Source: Patella vulgata (Eukaryota; Mollusca; Gastropoda; Patellidae). Taken from it: a stretch of DNA of 64,000 nucleotides. The stretch spans positions 40,567,201 to 40,631,200 of the forward strand of contig NC_065887.2 of the NCBI RefSeq assembly GCF_932274485.2, written 5' to 3'. Below the pieces are notes generated by a model. That model was not told the origin of the DNA. It ran no database searches and worked only from the letters and a program-made list of their open reading frames with translations. Numbering within the stretch: position 1 is the first letter of the stretch; each line of letters starts with the position of its first letter. The translations under genes and the position numbers were made by a program. Below, piece by piece: positions 44,301-57,300 of this stretch.

Positions 44301-47300
44301 TGTGCTGATTCCGTTTACGTAGTCGCGTTTTTGTATCAATATTTGTTTTTCGGGGGCGCAGATTCGATTTCTGCCATTTACAACTGCGTGAAATGGTGGT
44401 ATGTTCACACATTCAGCATATTTTTGTTTGTGGCAGAACGTTTTCTAAACACAATATACTGTAAAGGTTTCTGAATCCAATTCTGCTATGTATAAGCTTG
44501 TAGCATGTTCCTGGAAGCCTGTGCCGAGTTTACCCATTAGGTATATTATCCAACAATGTTGTAGTTGAACTCCAGCGCAATATCATTCCACATGTTCGTT
44601 CTACAATCATCTTGGAAGTCAGTTGATAAAATAATCTACATGTATGCTATGAGGGCTTCTTAGCAAGTATTTCATTTACAGCCACGTCCCCACCACTATC
44701 ATCCACGTTGCTGCCAGGCTGGAACGAAGCTCCTGGCCATATGCTTGCTATGCTGTTACGACCTTTATGTATATATAGGGAAGATACTGGGCCTCGTACA
44801 CCAGCCCCAGTCTAGCACCCAAAGAGGAAACCTCAAGAATACTATGAAATGTTCTTGATTGCTTGACTGTTGGTTGTTTTCTGATTTGAAAGTGAATGAG
44901 GACGGGTGAGCATGGCACAGTCTCTATAGACGTGACGAGAGAACGCCTTACGCCTGGTAGGCATGTCACTGGAGTGTGGTGAGAAAGTATCCCGGTCTGA
45001 CTGGTAACCGCGAGAAAATGGTGGGAACACTATTCGCGCAGCCAGATCTTGGCCATGAGCTTAGAAAGATCTTGTAGTAAGCGCTTGGTGTGGTCGTTGC
45101 AGGCGCATGATGGGCACGTGGCGTAAGCACCACGCTGCCGCTATGCTCTTTTTGCCTTCATGCCAGGAATAGGCTTTACTTTCCCGGGAAAATCGATGAT
45201 AAATAAATGCTAATAAATAAATGCTAAAAATGTCCACCATCTTGGAAATATGCTAAATTGGTGAACATACGACCGTTTTACGTAGTTGTATATGACAGAA
45301 ATCGAATCTGCCTCCCCGAAAACATATATATTGTCACCAAAGACAACTACTTAATCGAAATCAACCCATCGTCCGATTTTCCCGCCACAAGTGGCAGCAA
45401 TATTGGAAATATACTAAATATGTAAACATGTGATCATTTTACAAGGTTGTAAATGTCAGAAATTGATTCTGCGTCCCCGTAAACATATATATTGACATTA
45501 AACACGACCACTTAATCAAAATCTGCACATCGTCTCATTTTCCCGCCAAAAATGCCCGCCATCTTGGTAATATGCTAAGTATATGAACATGTGATCATTT
45601 TACAAGGTTGTTAATGTCAGGAATGTAATTTGTGACCCCGAAAACATATATATTGACACCAAACACTACTACTTAATCGAAATCAGCACATCGACCGATT
45701 ATCCCGCTAAAATGGGCGCCATCTTGGAAATATCATCATGAAATGATGGAAAACAATCAAATCTGAGATATAGTCATGAATGCTGTCAATATTAATACAT
45801 TGCCAAATCACAGTTGATATGTCGATAACATTATAAATAAGGTGAAAATGAAAAATAATTTGGAATATTATCGCAAAATGGCTACCCTCAAATAATGGCC
45901 TCCCATACTGTGAAGACCTACTCAAAAAAAATGTCAACATTGTTTTTTTGTAATCAAACATCAAAACCTACAAAATAAAGCTTATTCCACGATTTCTACC
46001 CGAAAAACCGACGAATTTACATTAACGATCGGACTAGAAAACATAGAAAATTGCAGAAAACTTGGTTTCTATTGTGAGAAAACATAGAAAATTGCAGAAA
46101 ACTTGGTTTCTATTGTGAGATCATATCTCTATCAGAACTAGACAAATACCTGTCAAATGTTGAAAATGAATTGTGTAGAGTTGCTTACCGTCGGCTCAGA
46201 TTAAGTAATTTAAACATAGAGAAAGGTCGAGAAAACAGTATAAATAGAACTGAGAGATATTGTCAATTGTTCTGTATAACTAAATGCAAATCTGTGGTAG
46301 AAGACGAATTACACTTGTAAAACTATAGGGGTTCTTTTAGTTGTAAGAAAGGTGTTCTGTTTAATATAGAAATTCTTTACCTACATGATGTGTAACGAAA
46401 ACGAGGTCAGTTAAGTACCTTGCAGTAATCTACCACTTTTTTAGACTAACTCACCGACAGTTTTATCGGTATCCATTTCTGGTCAATAGGGTACTATCGT
46501 CATCTCGTGAACAGATTAGTATAATTAACTAGAAAAGTGTTGACGTAAAACGGTGCCTATACGAAACACTTACCCATAAATGGTAATTGTCCCGCCCTAA
46601 TAGCTGACGCATTATAGTTTTATACTTCTATATAGGAGAGAGCGGGTTTGATTTACCCTCAGACAACATAGAGCAGACCGGGGGGGGGGGGGCATCACAC
46701 CCACAGCCGCCTCGGCTGAAAGGCTGGGATAGAGACAAAATGTGATGTTTAAGCCGTTCGGTTTGAGTTATTAAGGAAATTAAACTCAGACCGTGGATAT
46801 TTTAATAACTCCTAAAGTACTATCATAGATATTGTAGTTTCCTGTATTTAAACATTGTATTTTGTTGTATTCGATATATAAATATAGTTAACAACATAAA
46901 CGGTGTTCCAGATTAAAATAATTGATCCCACAACGTGAAGTCAAAGAAAGCCCTAGGCGATAGTGTCACAGCCTATTTTTGTTTTGAGTCCTTGACCAGG
47001 ATAGTCACGACGTAACACTACCCGTAGTGTCGCACACTTTCTAAGACTTTGTGAAAATTATACGGATTTAAGAGTTCTGTATACATTGATCACATACTTT
47101 GGTTAGAGAGAATCAATCTTGCACAGTTTACAAAGTAAATTACATGATGTTATAAGTATATCATGTATTTTTTAAAAGAGACAAATACATAACATCAAAA
47201 TGAAAGAATTAAATCTAAACAAAAAGTAAAAATTACCCGCTACAAAATTGGGCCTTACCAAAGAATAAATTTAAATTACTTAATAAAACTAAAGAAACTC

Positions 47301-48326
47301 TATCTCTTATATATTTATGTTTGATTAGAATTATTTGTATGGGTAATAATAATAACATATTTTATTTCTAGTTTGTTCACCGATTGCTAACTGTAACCAG
47401 GAAACCTGTACCAGTAAAACAAACCAACTCTGTAGTAGATGTGGAGGTGTTGTAGGCGAACAGCCTGGTTTTAGAGCTTATGTTGTATCGACAGATCGTA
47501 AACAATGTAACAGTACGTATTTACTTATATTAATATGTTTGAGAACCTGTGTAAACAGTGTAACAGAATGCATTTTCTTATATATTAATAATGTTTGAGT
47601 ACCTGTGTCTTAATTATAGAAAGTGAAGACCTAAAAAACAAAAATACAATTTCAAATCTAAATTTGAATAAAGGTTTTTTTATTGTCCCCGCCTTTCGAA
47701 GAAACCAGGAGACTGTTAAAATCGGTTCGCCCGTCTGTCTGTCTGTCCGTCACACTTTTTGGAACACACTAACTTTAATTCTAATTGAGCTAGAATGTTC
47801 AAACTTGGTGTAGGTGTTTATTAAGTCAATGCCTTGATAGAGTACGAAGAAGAGCATTTTCTGCTTAGGGTAAGCAGAGATATTCAATTTGATTGGTTGA
47901 TGCTTTGGGACGATAACTTTAATTCTAATTAAGTGAGAGTGATGAAACTTGGTGTATAATTTCATTACATCAATACCTTAACAATATTCGATGCTGAGCA
48001 TGTTCTGCTTAGGCAAAGTAGAGACTCCAATCTGATTGGTCGAGACTTTGGAACACAATAACTCTCCTTCTAATTGACATGCAGAGATGAGCAATGTGAC
48101 TGGTTGAGACTTTGGGACATGATAACTTTGGTTAGCACGCACGCGTTGTATCATACGGTCTGTCATTGAGTCTGTGCGTGACAAGGAGTAGGGTCGCCTG
48201 TCCAACCTCGTGGGTTTTCTCCGGGTCCTCTGGTTTCCTCCCACTGCTAAAGACCCCTATGCGCAAGCGAATTATTGAAATAAAATTGAACCATGTGTTA
48301 GTCCCGAAATGACCGAGTGGACGTTA

Positions 48327-48378
<52 letters not shown>

Positions 48379-51300
48379 TATTCTGCTGTAAAGGTTAGAA
48401 CTACCGGAAAATTCACAACAAAACGAAAAAAATGGTATGTGCTGATAATACTTGAAGGCGTCTATTTTGAATGCCATTTAGTCATGTCTGCTATTCACTT
48501 CACTGAACATTCGCTTATCTGTATTAATACATCTATGCTGATGAAATAATAATAGTTTTTCGACATTAACTATGCCAATTGTGGAGGGAGTGTATACAAT
48601 AGTGACTTTGCCAGAGGCCGCGGAAATCCTGAAAAAGTGAATATTACATTTGTTCCACATTTTGCCACCTAGTGATGCTAATTTCGTAATCTACACCAAA
48701 CGTTGTCTTAGATTACAAAGTTAAAGAGTTCTACTCCTATTAAAATTGTGAGTTTAAATCACCGGAAAACTGACAATAATTACTGATTTTATAGACTTTT
48801 TGACCTAGAGAAGTAAATTTCGGACTTGTTAGTTCAAGGTCATGTACTATAAGATATATTTTTTAATTATTTTTTTTTGGGGGGGGGGGGGGGGCGGGGG
48901 GGGGGGGGGGCATGTTCTCACCATTCTTCCAGTTCATATGGAATGACCCAAAACAGAAAAAAAACCACATTCGTTATTTAATATTTTTATTGTTGGGTTT
49001 CTGTCAGTTTCAATTTTTCCGAAAGGAAAAATAGTAATATTTATAATAAAACAGACTGAATTTAAAAATATCATTTGAAATATCAAAGAAACCGTGTTTT
49101 ATTTATTTATTTATTATTTATACCTTTTCTATCAAAATTAGATATCCAGATAATTTAATTTCTGTGGCTTTCTGCAATGTCTAGCCTAGAATAGAAGGAG
49201 AACGACTGAACTCTTCAGAGTTACCCAATTCTTAAAAATGGACCTTTGCCGCCAATGACTTATACGCCATTGTTTGCCGCATTTTACATTTTATTTTTGC
49301 CAGGTTTTCCGTCCTACACCACTGACAAGGGCAGACCACGCTGGATGGAAAATGCCGAGGAACTTTCTCGGCCAACACTGGGAACGAACCCAAGACCTGG
49401 TTAGGGAGCCAGTGCCATATTCACTAAGCCACCGCGGCTCCTTGACGATTGGTCGACCTACACATATTCAAAGTGTTCAGCACTTAGTAGGCCCGTGGGT
49501 GTATTAGGGCTATATCTTGAATACAATATTATACATAAATAAATGGATTTATAGGCCTAAATAGTATAGAACAAAATCCAGAATAAATGGATTTATAGGC
49601 CTGGATTGCAACAAGTAGTGGTATTTTAAGGAATCCGTGGATGAATGAAGAAACATAAACACAAACTAGAGATCAATGAATAATTTATAGTAAAATATAT
49701 CTGGATCAAACAAGACAAAACATGAAAAATCAATGAAGGATAATAATATGACGATTATCATTTTTATACAAAAAAAGAAAGAAAAAGAATTAAGTAAATA
49801 GAAGACATTTTAAATATACACCTTCTGGCATTATCAGCACATAGCATTTCTTCGTTTCGTTGTGAATTTTCCTGCAGTTCTAAATTTTACAACATTATCC
49901 CAATTTTTCGCGTACGCTGCTTTGAGAGAATCACAGACAACAGTGATCCAAGTAATTACTGCAATAAAATACGGCTATTGCTGATTTGCTTAAAAAAAGA
50001 CATGATTTTTCAAAATTCAATATCCATCAATCAATTTATTTTAGAGAAACGAAACTCTTTTCTGATATTCCAAGGATAAGAAAATATCATTTATTATTGT
50101 TCAACATTACAATGTTATACAATAAATAGTGTATTACAAACTATTTCATTGTCTTCTGTTTTTTTTCTATTTAAAGAGGCGTGTTCATGGCGGAGTGACA
50201 GTACACCATGTTATCCTGGAACATGTCAGGATGAACTAGTAGAGAACTGTAATTGTAGCCGAGGATTTAATGGAACAAAATGTGATAACAGTAAGATATT
50301 ATAATTATATAAGATCATTTATAACAATTTAAAAGTGTACAATTTAAACATATGACTCTTTTGGAATAACAAAAGACTTATTACTAAGATCTTTTAAAAT
50401 CTTATTATTTAATTGCTGTTCAACTGCAGACGAAAACAACGTTATTTTTGTTCATTTATTTTAGGTACTATAACACGCAATATTTTATTTTAGTTATGGA
50501 AGGACCCACTATAACACGCAATATTTTATTGTAGTTATGGAAGGACCCACTATAACACGCAATATTTTATTGTAGTTATGGAAGGACCTACTATAACACG
50601 CAATATTTTATTTTAGTTATGGAAGGACCTACTATAACGCGCAATATTTTATTTTAGTTATGGAAGGACGTACTATAACGCGCAATATTTTATTTTAGTT
50701 ATGGAAGAACCGACTATAATATTTTATTTTAGTCATGAAAGGATCGACTACAAAACTCAATATTTTATGGACAGACTTACCATAAAACATACTATTTTAT
50801 GAAAGGAAATGCTATAATAGATACTATTTGATTTTAGTTATTGAAGGACCCACTATAACACATAATATTTTACTTTAGTTATTGAAGGATCTACTATAAC
50901 ACATAATATTTTACTTTAGTTATTGAAGGATCTACTATAACACATAATATTTTACTTTAGTTATTGAAGGATCTACTATAACACATAATATTTTACTTTA
51001 GTTATTGAAGGATCTACTATAACACATAATATTTTACTTTAGTTATTGAAGGATCTACTATAACACATAATATTTTACTTTAGTTATTGAAGGATCTACT
51101 ATAACACAAAATATTTTACTATAGTTATTAAAGGTTTTTCTATAATACATAATATTTCACTTTAGTTGTGGAGGGACGTCCTAATATTTATTTTAGTTAT
51201 GAGAGGACCTAGTCTAATACACAATATTATACTTTAGTTATGGAAGGACCGACTATAATGCACAATATTTTACGTATAAGAGGAAGTAATGGCGATATAA

Positions 51301-54300
51301 CAGAAGTACCTAGTAATAGTAATGCCGGACCACCACAATATATTGTATGGACACATATTCTGAATCCAGTCAGTCTTGACTTTAGTTTTACTGCTATATA
51401 TACACCTGATGTTCCTACAACCAGTCATCCAGCTTATATTAAAGATTTTAAAGTTGGTATAATTGGAGGAGAGGTTACACTGAAAATAGGTTTGTTACTT
51501 ATCAATTAGACAAATAACCAAATACTCGGATTACTCCTTTAAAAGATTTTATAATTCTTTGATTCATACACTTACACAGTAATATCCCGACTTCAGGTTA
51601 TAAATGAAAGCCAAAAAACATTCATTATCAAATGTCATTCTAGATCACAAATACTTCAGGAACGTAATTGAAATCCAATCTGTGATTATTTACAGCTAAC
51701 GACACAGATGCTATCACTGTTCCATGTTTTATTAATGCTAGCCAAGATAACCCAATACAGCGGATCATCACATGTAGACAGATATTTACAAATCTAACAG
51801 AGTTATCTGCACTTTCTAATCATCACGATATGTAAGTGTTAGACTCTTACAATCATAAAGAATGTTATGGGGAGAAATATAAATGGATAGTCGTAACTGA
51901 AGATACAAATATATTTAGAAAGAGATGTAATCTCTATGTCAACTCTTTAAATGAAATGTGGTATCAGGTCTTCTTGAACGAGTAAACGTACCATCTCTCG
52001 TGAAAAATACATGTCATAGCTTACAGCTGTAGTAACATGGACTTGGATTTCAGAAGCCGGATCTAGTAACTTTCTGAGATATCAGCTACATTGCTCCAGG
52101 AACAGCCATTGCTACTTCTAGTTATGTAGTTATACTTATACAATACCGTGAATATGAGAGAGAGAGAGAGGGGGGGGGGGAGAGAGAGGGGCTTAACGTC
52201 CAATTGACACAAACTAGGTCATTTCGGGACTAACCAGTCGGAGCAGTGATTATGTATAAGAGACAGGCGGGCTTGTCAGAATGTCTCGGGTCCGCTCTCC
52301 GTGGTTTCCCATTGTCAGTGGTGCAGGGCTGAGAGCACAGCTGTCTAGTCCTTCGGGTGGCACGAAAACCCGGGATCCCGTGTAAACATTGACGTCTACG
52401 TAAAAGAATTTGAATTCGTAGCGCACAATGTAAGTCCATGAACACGGTATTGTGTATGTCGGACTTCGTTTGAACTCACATAGTATTTTGTTTAGATAGT
52501 ACTCTGGCAATTTCAGTCTATACTTAATGTCTTTCCTTGTAATCATTTCAGGTTAGAAGTGAGTTTCTCGGTATCAAATGGTGGATTTGTAGTGATAGAA
52601 GATATAGAAAGAAACATCATCACAAAGAAATATTTAAATGGTTCTACTCGGACTCATACTTTTCTGGTTGGTTTTCATAATTTAACTATATAATAATGTA
52701 TGTAGACAATCCTGTGGTGTATCATTTATTTATACTAAAATGTTGCTTGTATATTACTTATATATTTGTATGTCTAATGAATTATTGAAATGAACACAGC
52801 TAGTTCAATATTATTCGTAAACTGTTCTGATGGTCGTAATTCTTAAATTTATATTATTATTGTTGTCTCTATTATACTTGTGTTTTAATGAAAATGAAAT
52901 GAACTGAAATATAATGATGTCTAACGTCCGACTGTTCTACAATAAAGACCGTTGTTTTAATGGACTACATATGGTAATGGAATGCTTTGTATGTGTAACA
53001 CTTTATTTTAGAATTTATTTATGATATACAGTATCTGTAAAGCAATGGTGTAATGTTACATTATCGTTTATAACATACATAGATATAACAGTCGGTTCCC
53101 AATCAAATGGTCCCGCGTGAATTACACATTAACCTTGGTCACAAGACAACTGATCCAAGAGAAAAATTATGTCAGGTTTCCCGGCAACATTATCTTTGTC
53201 TTATTCTTTACAGATAAATGTCGACACTAGCGCACCTGTTGAAGGCCGTATATATGATGGGGATGTTGAAAGACTGGAAGTTGATAAGAAAATAGATCTT
53301 GGAAAACCGGAAATTCATAATAAAACGGATCGTGTAAAACCGGAAGTTGATAGTAAAACGAATCATGAAATGTTTTCTTACTGGAAGGATTTCTATGATA
53401 GAGAAAGTGGGATCAAGTTTTATCAATATGGATTTGCGCCTAAATGCTTGGACAGTGGGAACTTTAACATTGATCTCAATAAAAGAAAGGTAATAGAAAT
53501 TATATTGTACAATAATGGCTGAAATTCAAATTATTTTTGCCTAACAATCCAGAGGTGAGCATGTAAAAAAAATAACTGATGCTTTTTAATTCGGTATATA
53601 ATCGAATGACTAATGCTTAAAATATGATGTATACTATCTGTTAAAAATAAATATATTCGAAAATAGCTGCATCACGATGACTAATATGTATAATTACGGA
53701 ATACAGAAATGCGACCGATTAATACTATGGATGACAAGGGTTAATGGAGAACAGCTAGTCACAAATATTGAACTATCTAGACCATGTTTGTTCCAATTTC
53801 CTCTCCCATTAAAGCAGTTTGTATTTGTTTTTGTTTTTTAGGATATTATTCAAACAACAGCTACTTATGCTTCCTGGGCAGCAAAATCTGATTCGAAATA
53901 TGTCATTACTGTGGTGGCCTATAACGGAGCCCTACAACCTTCCAAACCAGTCTGTAAGTACTTTGAAACATCAACACAAACTTTGCCATAACACATCATC
54001 AAGATAATGCGCGCCTTATAGTAACTTATACAGAAATGGGAATTTACTCGTCTACCGACACGTCGTGTGAAACACGTCCCTTGGAACTCAATCTGATTAA
54101 AACACAGATCCTATTTCGTTTCGTTTTTTTATAGTTCAAAAATTCGTTTTACTTGTCTTTACTACACTAGGATCTGGAAGATTTGTTATCATTGACGAAT
54201 TTTGGATGATGTTAGGGAATAGCCAATGAAAAGGTTTGTTACGGCGAGCTTTGGTGTGAGGTGCACGGAACTATGGGTAATCCACTAAAAACATCAATGC

Positions 54301-57300
54301 TGATTGGTTAAATGTTTGACGTAATACGGACAAAAGTCGCTCGTATGACCTCTGACGCGACCTCCTAAAACAACTGACCAGATCTTCATGTAGTGTAGGC
54401 CATCGAAAGTATAAAAAACGAAAATAAATATAGATCTATATTTTAATCAGATTTTTTGGAACTAAGAGCACACGTTAGCTACAAACAGACTTACCTTCGT
54501 GAATCTGACACTTTTTCCAGTGTACCGTACCCCATTTGATAACTGGTTGACAATATCAACATTATGAATAGTTAACAAAAACGATTAAATTCAAATTTAA
54601 TATCCTGTAATAATTATTTGTTCGTAATTAGATGGTCGGATATTGCACACATCCACGCACATCTAAAGCGCAATTATGAGCTCACTTAAAACAAAAAAAT
54701 TGATGGTAAAGATGCCAATATCCAGTAAAATGAATTTGAGTTTTTGACCAACTGGAAAAGATCGTTCCAGTTAAGAGTAACTGAATATTGTTTTCTGGTT
54801 TAAAGACAACTTGATTTACTTTTATCTTTTATAAGGTGAATATGAAGCTGACACGTCACTCTTCACCGACTGGGTTTTAATATCAGGTATAACAGTCGCA
54901 GTGGTAGTTGTTATCGTTGGTGTCGTCGTTATTGTTGTCGTTGTGACATGGAAAATAAAACGGGTTAAACCCAAGGAAGGTTGGTTTTAGATAGTAATAC
55001 ATATATTTAATAGGTTCTCACTGTTTATTCTGCAACTAGATCAAGTGGGTCTATAACAAATCTAGATCTAATTATAACTATTTTATAGCAGCCCCGATGG
55101 GTTTATATTTAAAGGATACATGGCGATATTGTTTTTATCTTTTTCTTTTGTATGTATGTGTGTGTGTGTGCGTTTGTATATGGTGTATATACAACTGGCG
55201 GTAGTTTTTTCTTTGATGTCCATAGCAGTTATATCTCACAACAACCCGTCATGACGTCATCACAGGTTGATATATTCGTTCATATCAACCGCTGATGACG
55301 TCATGACAGGTTGATATTTCATATCAACCGCTAATGACGTCATCTCAGGTCGATATATTCAGCTCATATCAACCGCTGATGACAAAGATGATCGAAATAA
55401 AACAAAAAACACAGAAATAAATTTTTATTCTTTTGACAATTAAAAATTGTTATGGTACAGTTTGTAACATTCCGGGCCGAAATAGACGGCGTACTTATCG
55501 GCATATTTAAATCGATTATCCATACTCCATGTCTAAGATATCTTTCAGAATTTTCTTTCCGTCCACACACTCCTAGACTTGAAATTATTTATCGCTCAAG
55601 AGTTCCTTTATATAGTATTTTAAAACAGTCGGTCAAATCCTTCCCTGAACATACCGAAAACCTTCAATCAGGGTTCACTGTCAGAATTATCGCAAAAGAA
55701 TACCTTTTAATGCAAATTTTCTTCAGGCTTTGGATAGATTCTCGTCGATATTTTCATTCACATCTATTCCATCGTCAATATGTTGGCTTAAAAGGATTGA
55801 TTATTCGTCTGACTTCGTATTACTATCCATTTTGTTTTGCGTTAATTCAATACTCCAAAATGGCGACGTATAAACAAAAACATGCACGTAATTGCACGTG
55901 ATTAATTCGGTAATTTTCGTTATTTGACGGAAACTACCGAGCAGTTATCCAATCATTGTTGACTTTGAATGGAAGAACCCATTCAATCTTAGGGTGAAAT
56001 GGCGTCGTATATGTAGGATATAAACCTACTCTCCCTCGGATTGATAGGGTAGAGAACACTTGGCCTTCGCCCTCGCGTTCTCTACCATATCAACCTCGGG
56101 TAGGTTAATATCCTTTAAAATACAGATGTGACGTCATCATTTGATGTTGGAGTACCATTATTTCAAATAATCGTACGGGCAATGTGCCAAGCGTAACTTG
56201 ATAAAATATTGAACTCGAGTGACGTATTTCATTGCAAAGCACGTGCAAGTGTCTGTATTTTAAGTTGTTTAATGGTCTCGAGCTTAAGACATTGCGTAAT
56301 ATATTATAAAAATATTCGGGCCTCACGGCCCTCATGTTGTTACAATATATTACTTAATGTCTCGCTCTCGACCATTAAACAATACATACATATCGGGGAC
56401 ACACATCTGAATACACACCTTCTAATCGTGGACCTGTGTCAACCGATTACGTCCTCGGTTCAACCGACGACTTTTTGAACTAAATCCAGGACTATAACGA
56501 TGTTCACAATCACCCGGATTTAATATCTCATTTGAATGTCGGGTCGATCTGGGGTGTTCCGCGTTAGGTGGTATTCTACAGTTAGGGTGTATCTTTCGAG
56601 TGTGTGATCTGAAAAAATGAAAAGTATGATTTTGTGTATCAAGTTCTCGGTTAGTGTTTATTGGACAACTAGAGTATCAAGTCCTCGGTTGATCTACGTC
56701 TACCATACACATCATAATATGGTCACATGGGAGAAATAAGTTGTTATTTCAACGATAATCAAGCCTACATAAGGCAAGTTTTACTATTATTATCATCATA
56801 CCTTTGACAAAAAAACCCAATGACCTGTGCAGGAAAACCGTTCGATGTTAAAAAAAAACAAGCCATCTAGTCATTAAATCACTTCTGACTGAATTTTCGA
56901 AGTTTTTACCTGACGTAACGTAAAACATTATTGCCGAAATAATAAGGATAACATAATAAGTAATCAACAATTGAAATATTAATAAGTCGCATAAGTTCAA
57001 GTAGTGACACTTGTTAGCACGTGTTACTGTTAAGCCTAGTTTTATATAATGCCTAGGTTCCATTTCTCACGGGACTACTCCATGGTTTGGGGCAAAATTA
57101 GTTTATTTCCATATCGCCGATGATTTTTCCCCAGTGGGACCTAGACATTAGTTCGTCAAATATAGTTCGTGATCGGCAATACTATATACCGGAAAACACC
57201 GGAAAACAACCGGAAAACACCGGAAAACAACCGGTGTCCGGAAAACACCGGAAAACAACCGGAAAACACCGGAAAACAACCGGAAAACACCATTTTATAC

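Larger units (their letters stand above)
42413..47371 (+). other. Intron 4 of gene B (5.0 kb)
   Basis: Holds a minisatellite, a hairpin element, fold-back element 3, the LINE relic and, at 46.32–46.40 kb, an ~80-bp copy of sequence found at 41.00–41.08 kb. The rest is featureless AT-rich DNA. Confidence 0.6.
48381..50176 (+). other. Gene B intron 5, right part
   Basis: AT-rich DNA with the poly-G tract at 48.9 kb and a SINE A-like head at 49.3 kb. Nothing else was recognised. Confidence 0.55.

Noticed and set aside
55452-55901. 149-codon plus-strand open frame, the longest non-exon frame.
   Set aside because: No splice context, no domain, composition of random AT-rich sequence; intron of gene B. 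Minus-strand pieces there look like a decayed element but could not be named.
56105-56335. Minus-strand frame MRAVRPEYFYN..., repeated at 63271–63495.
   Set aside because: It lies in hairpin repeat H; the two frames agree because the DNA repeats are nearly identical, not through coding constraint that I can show.
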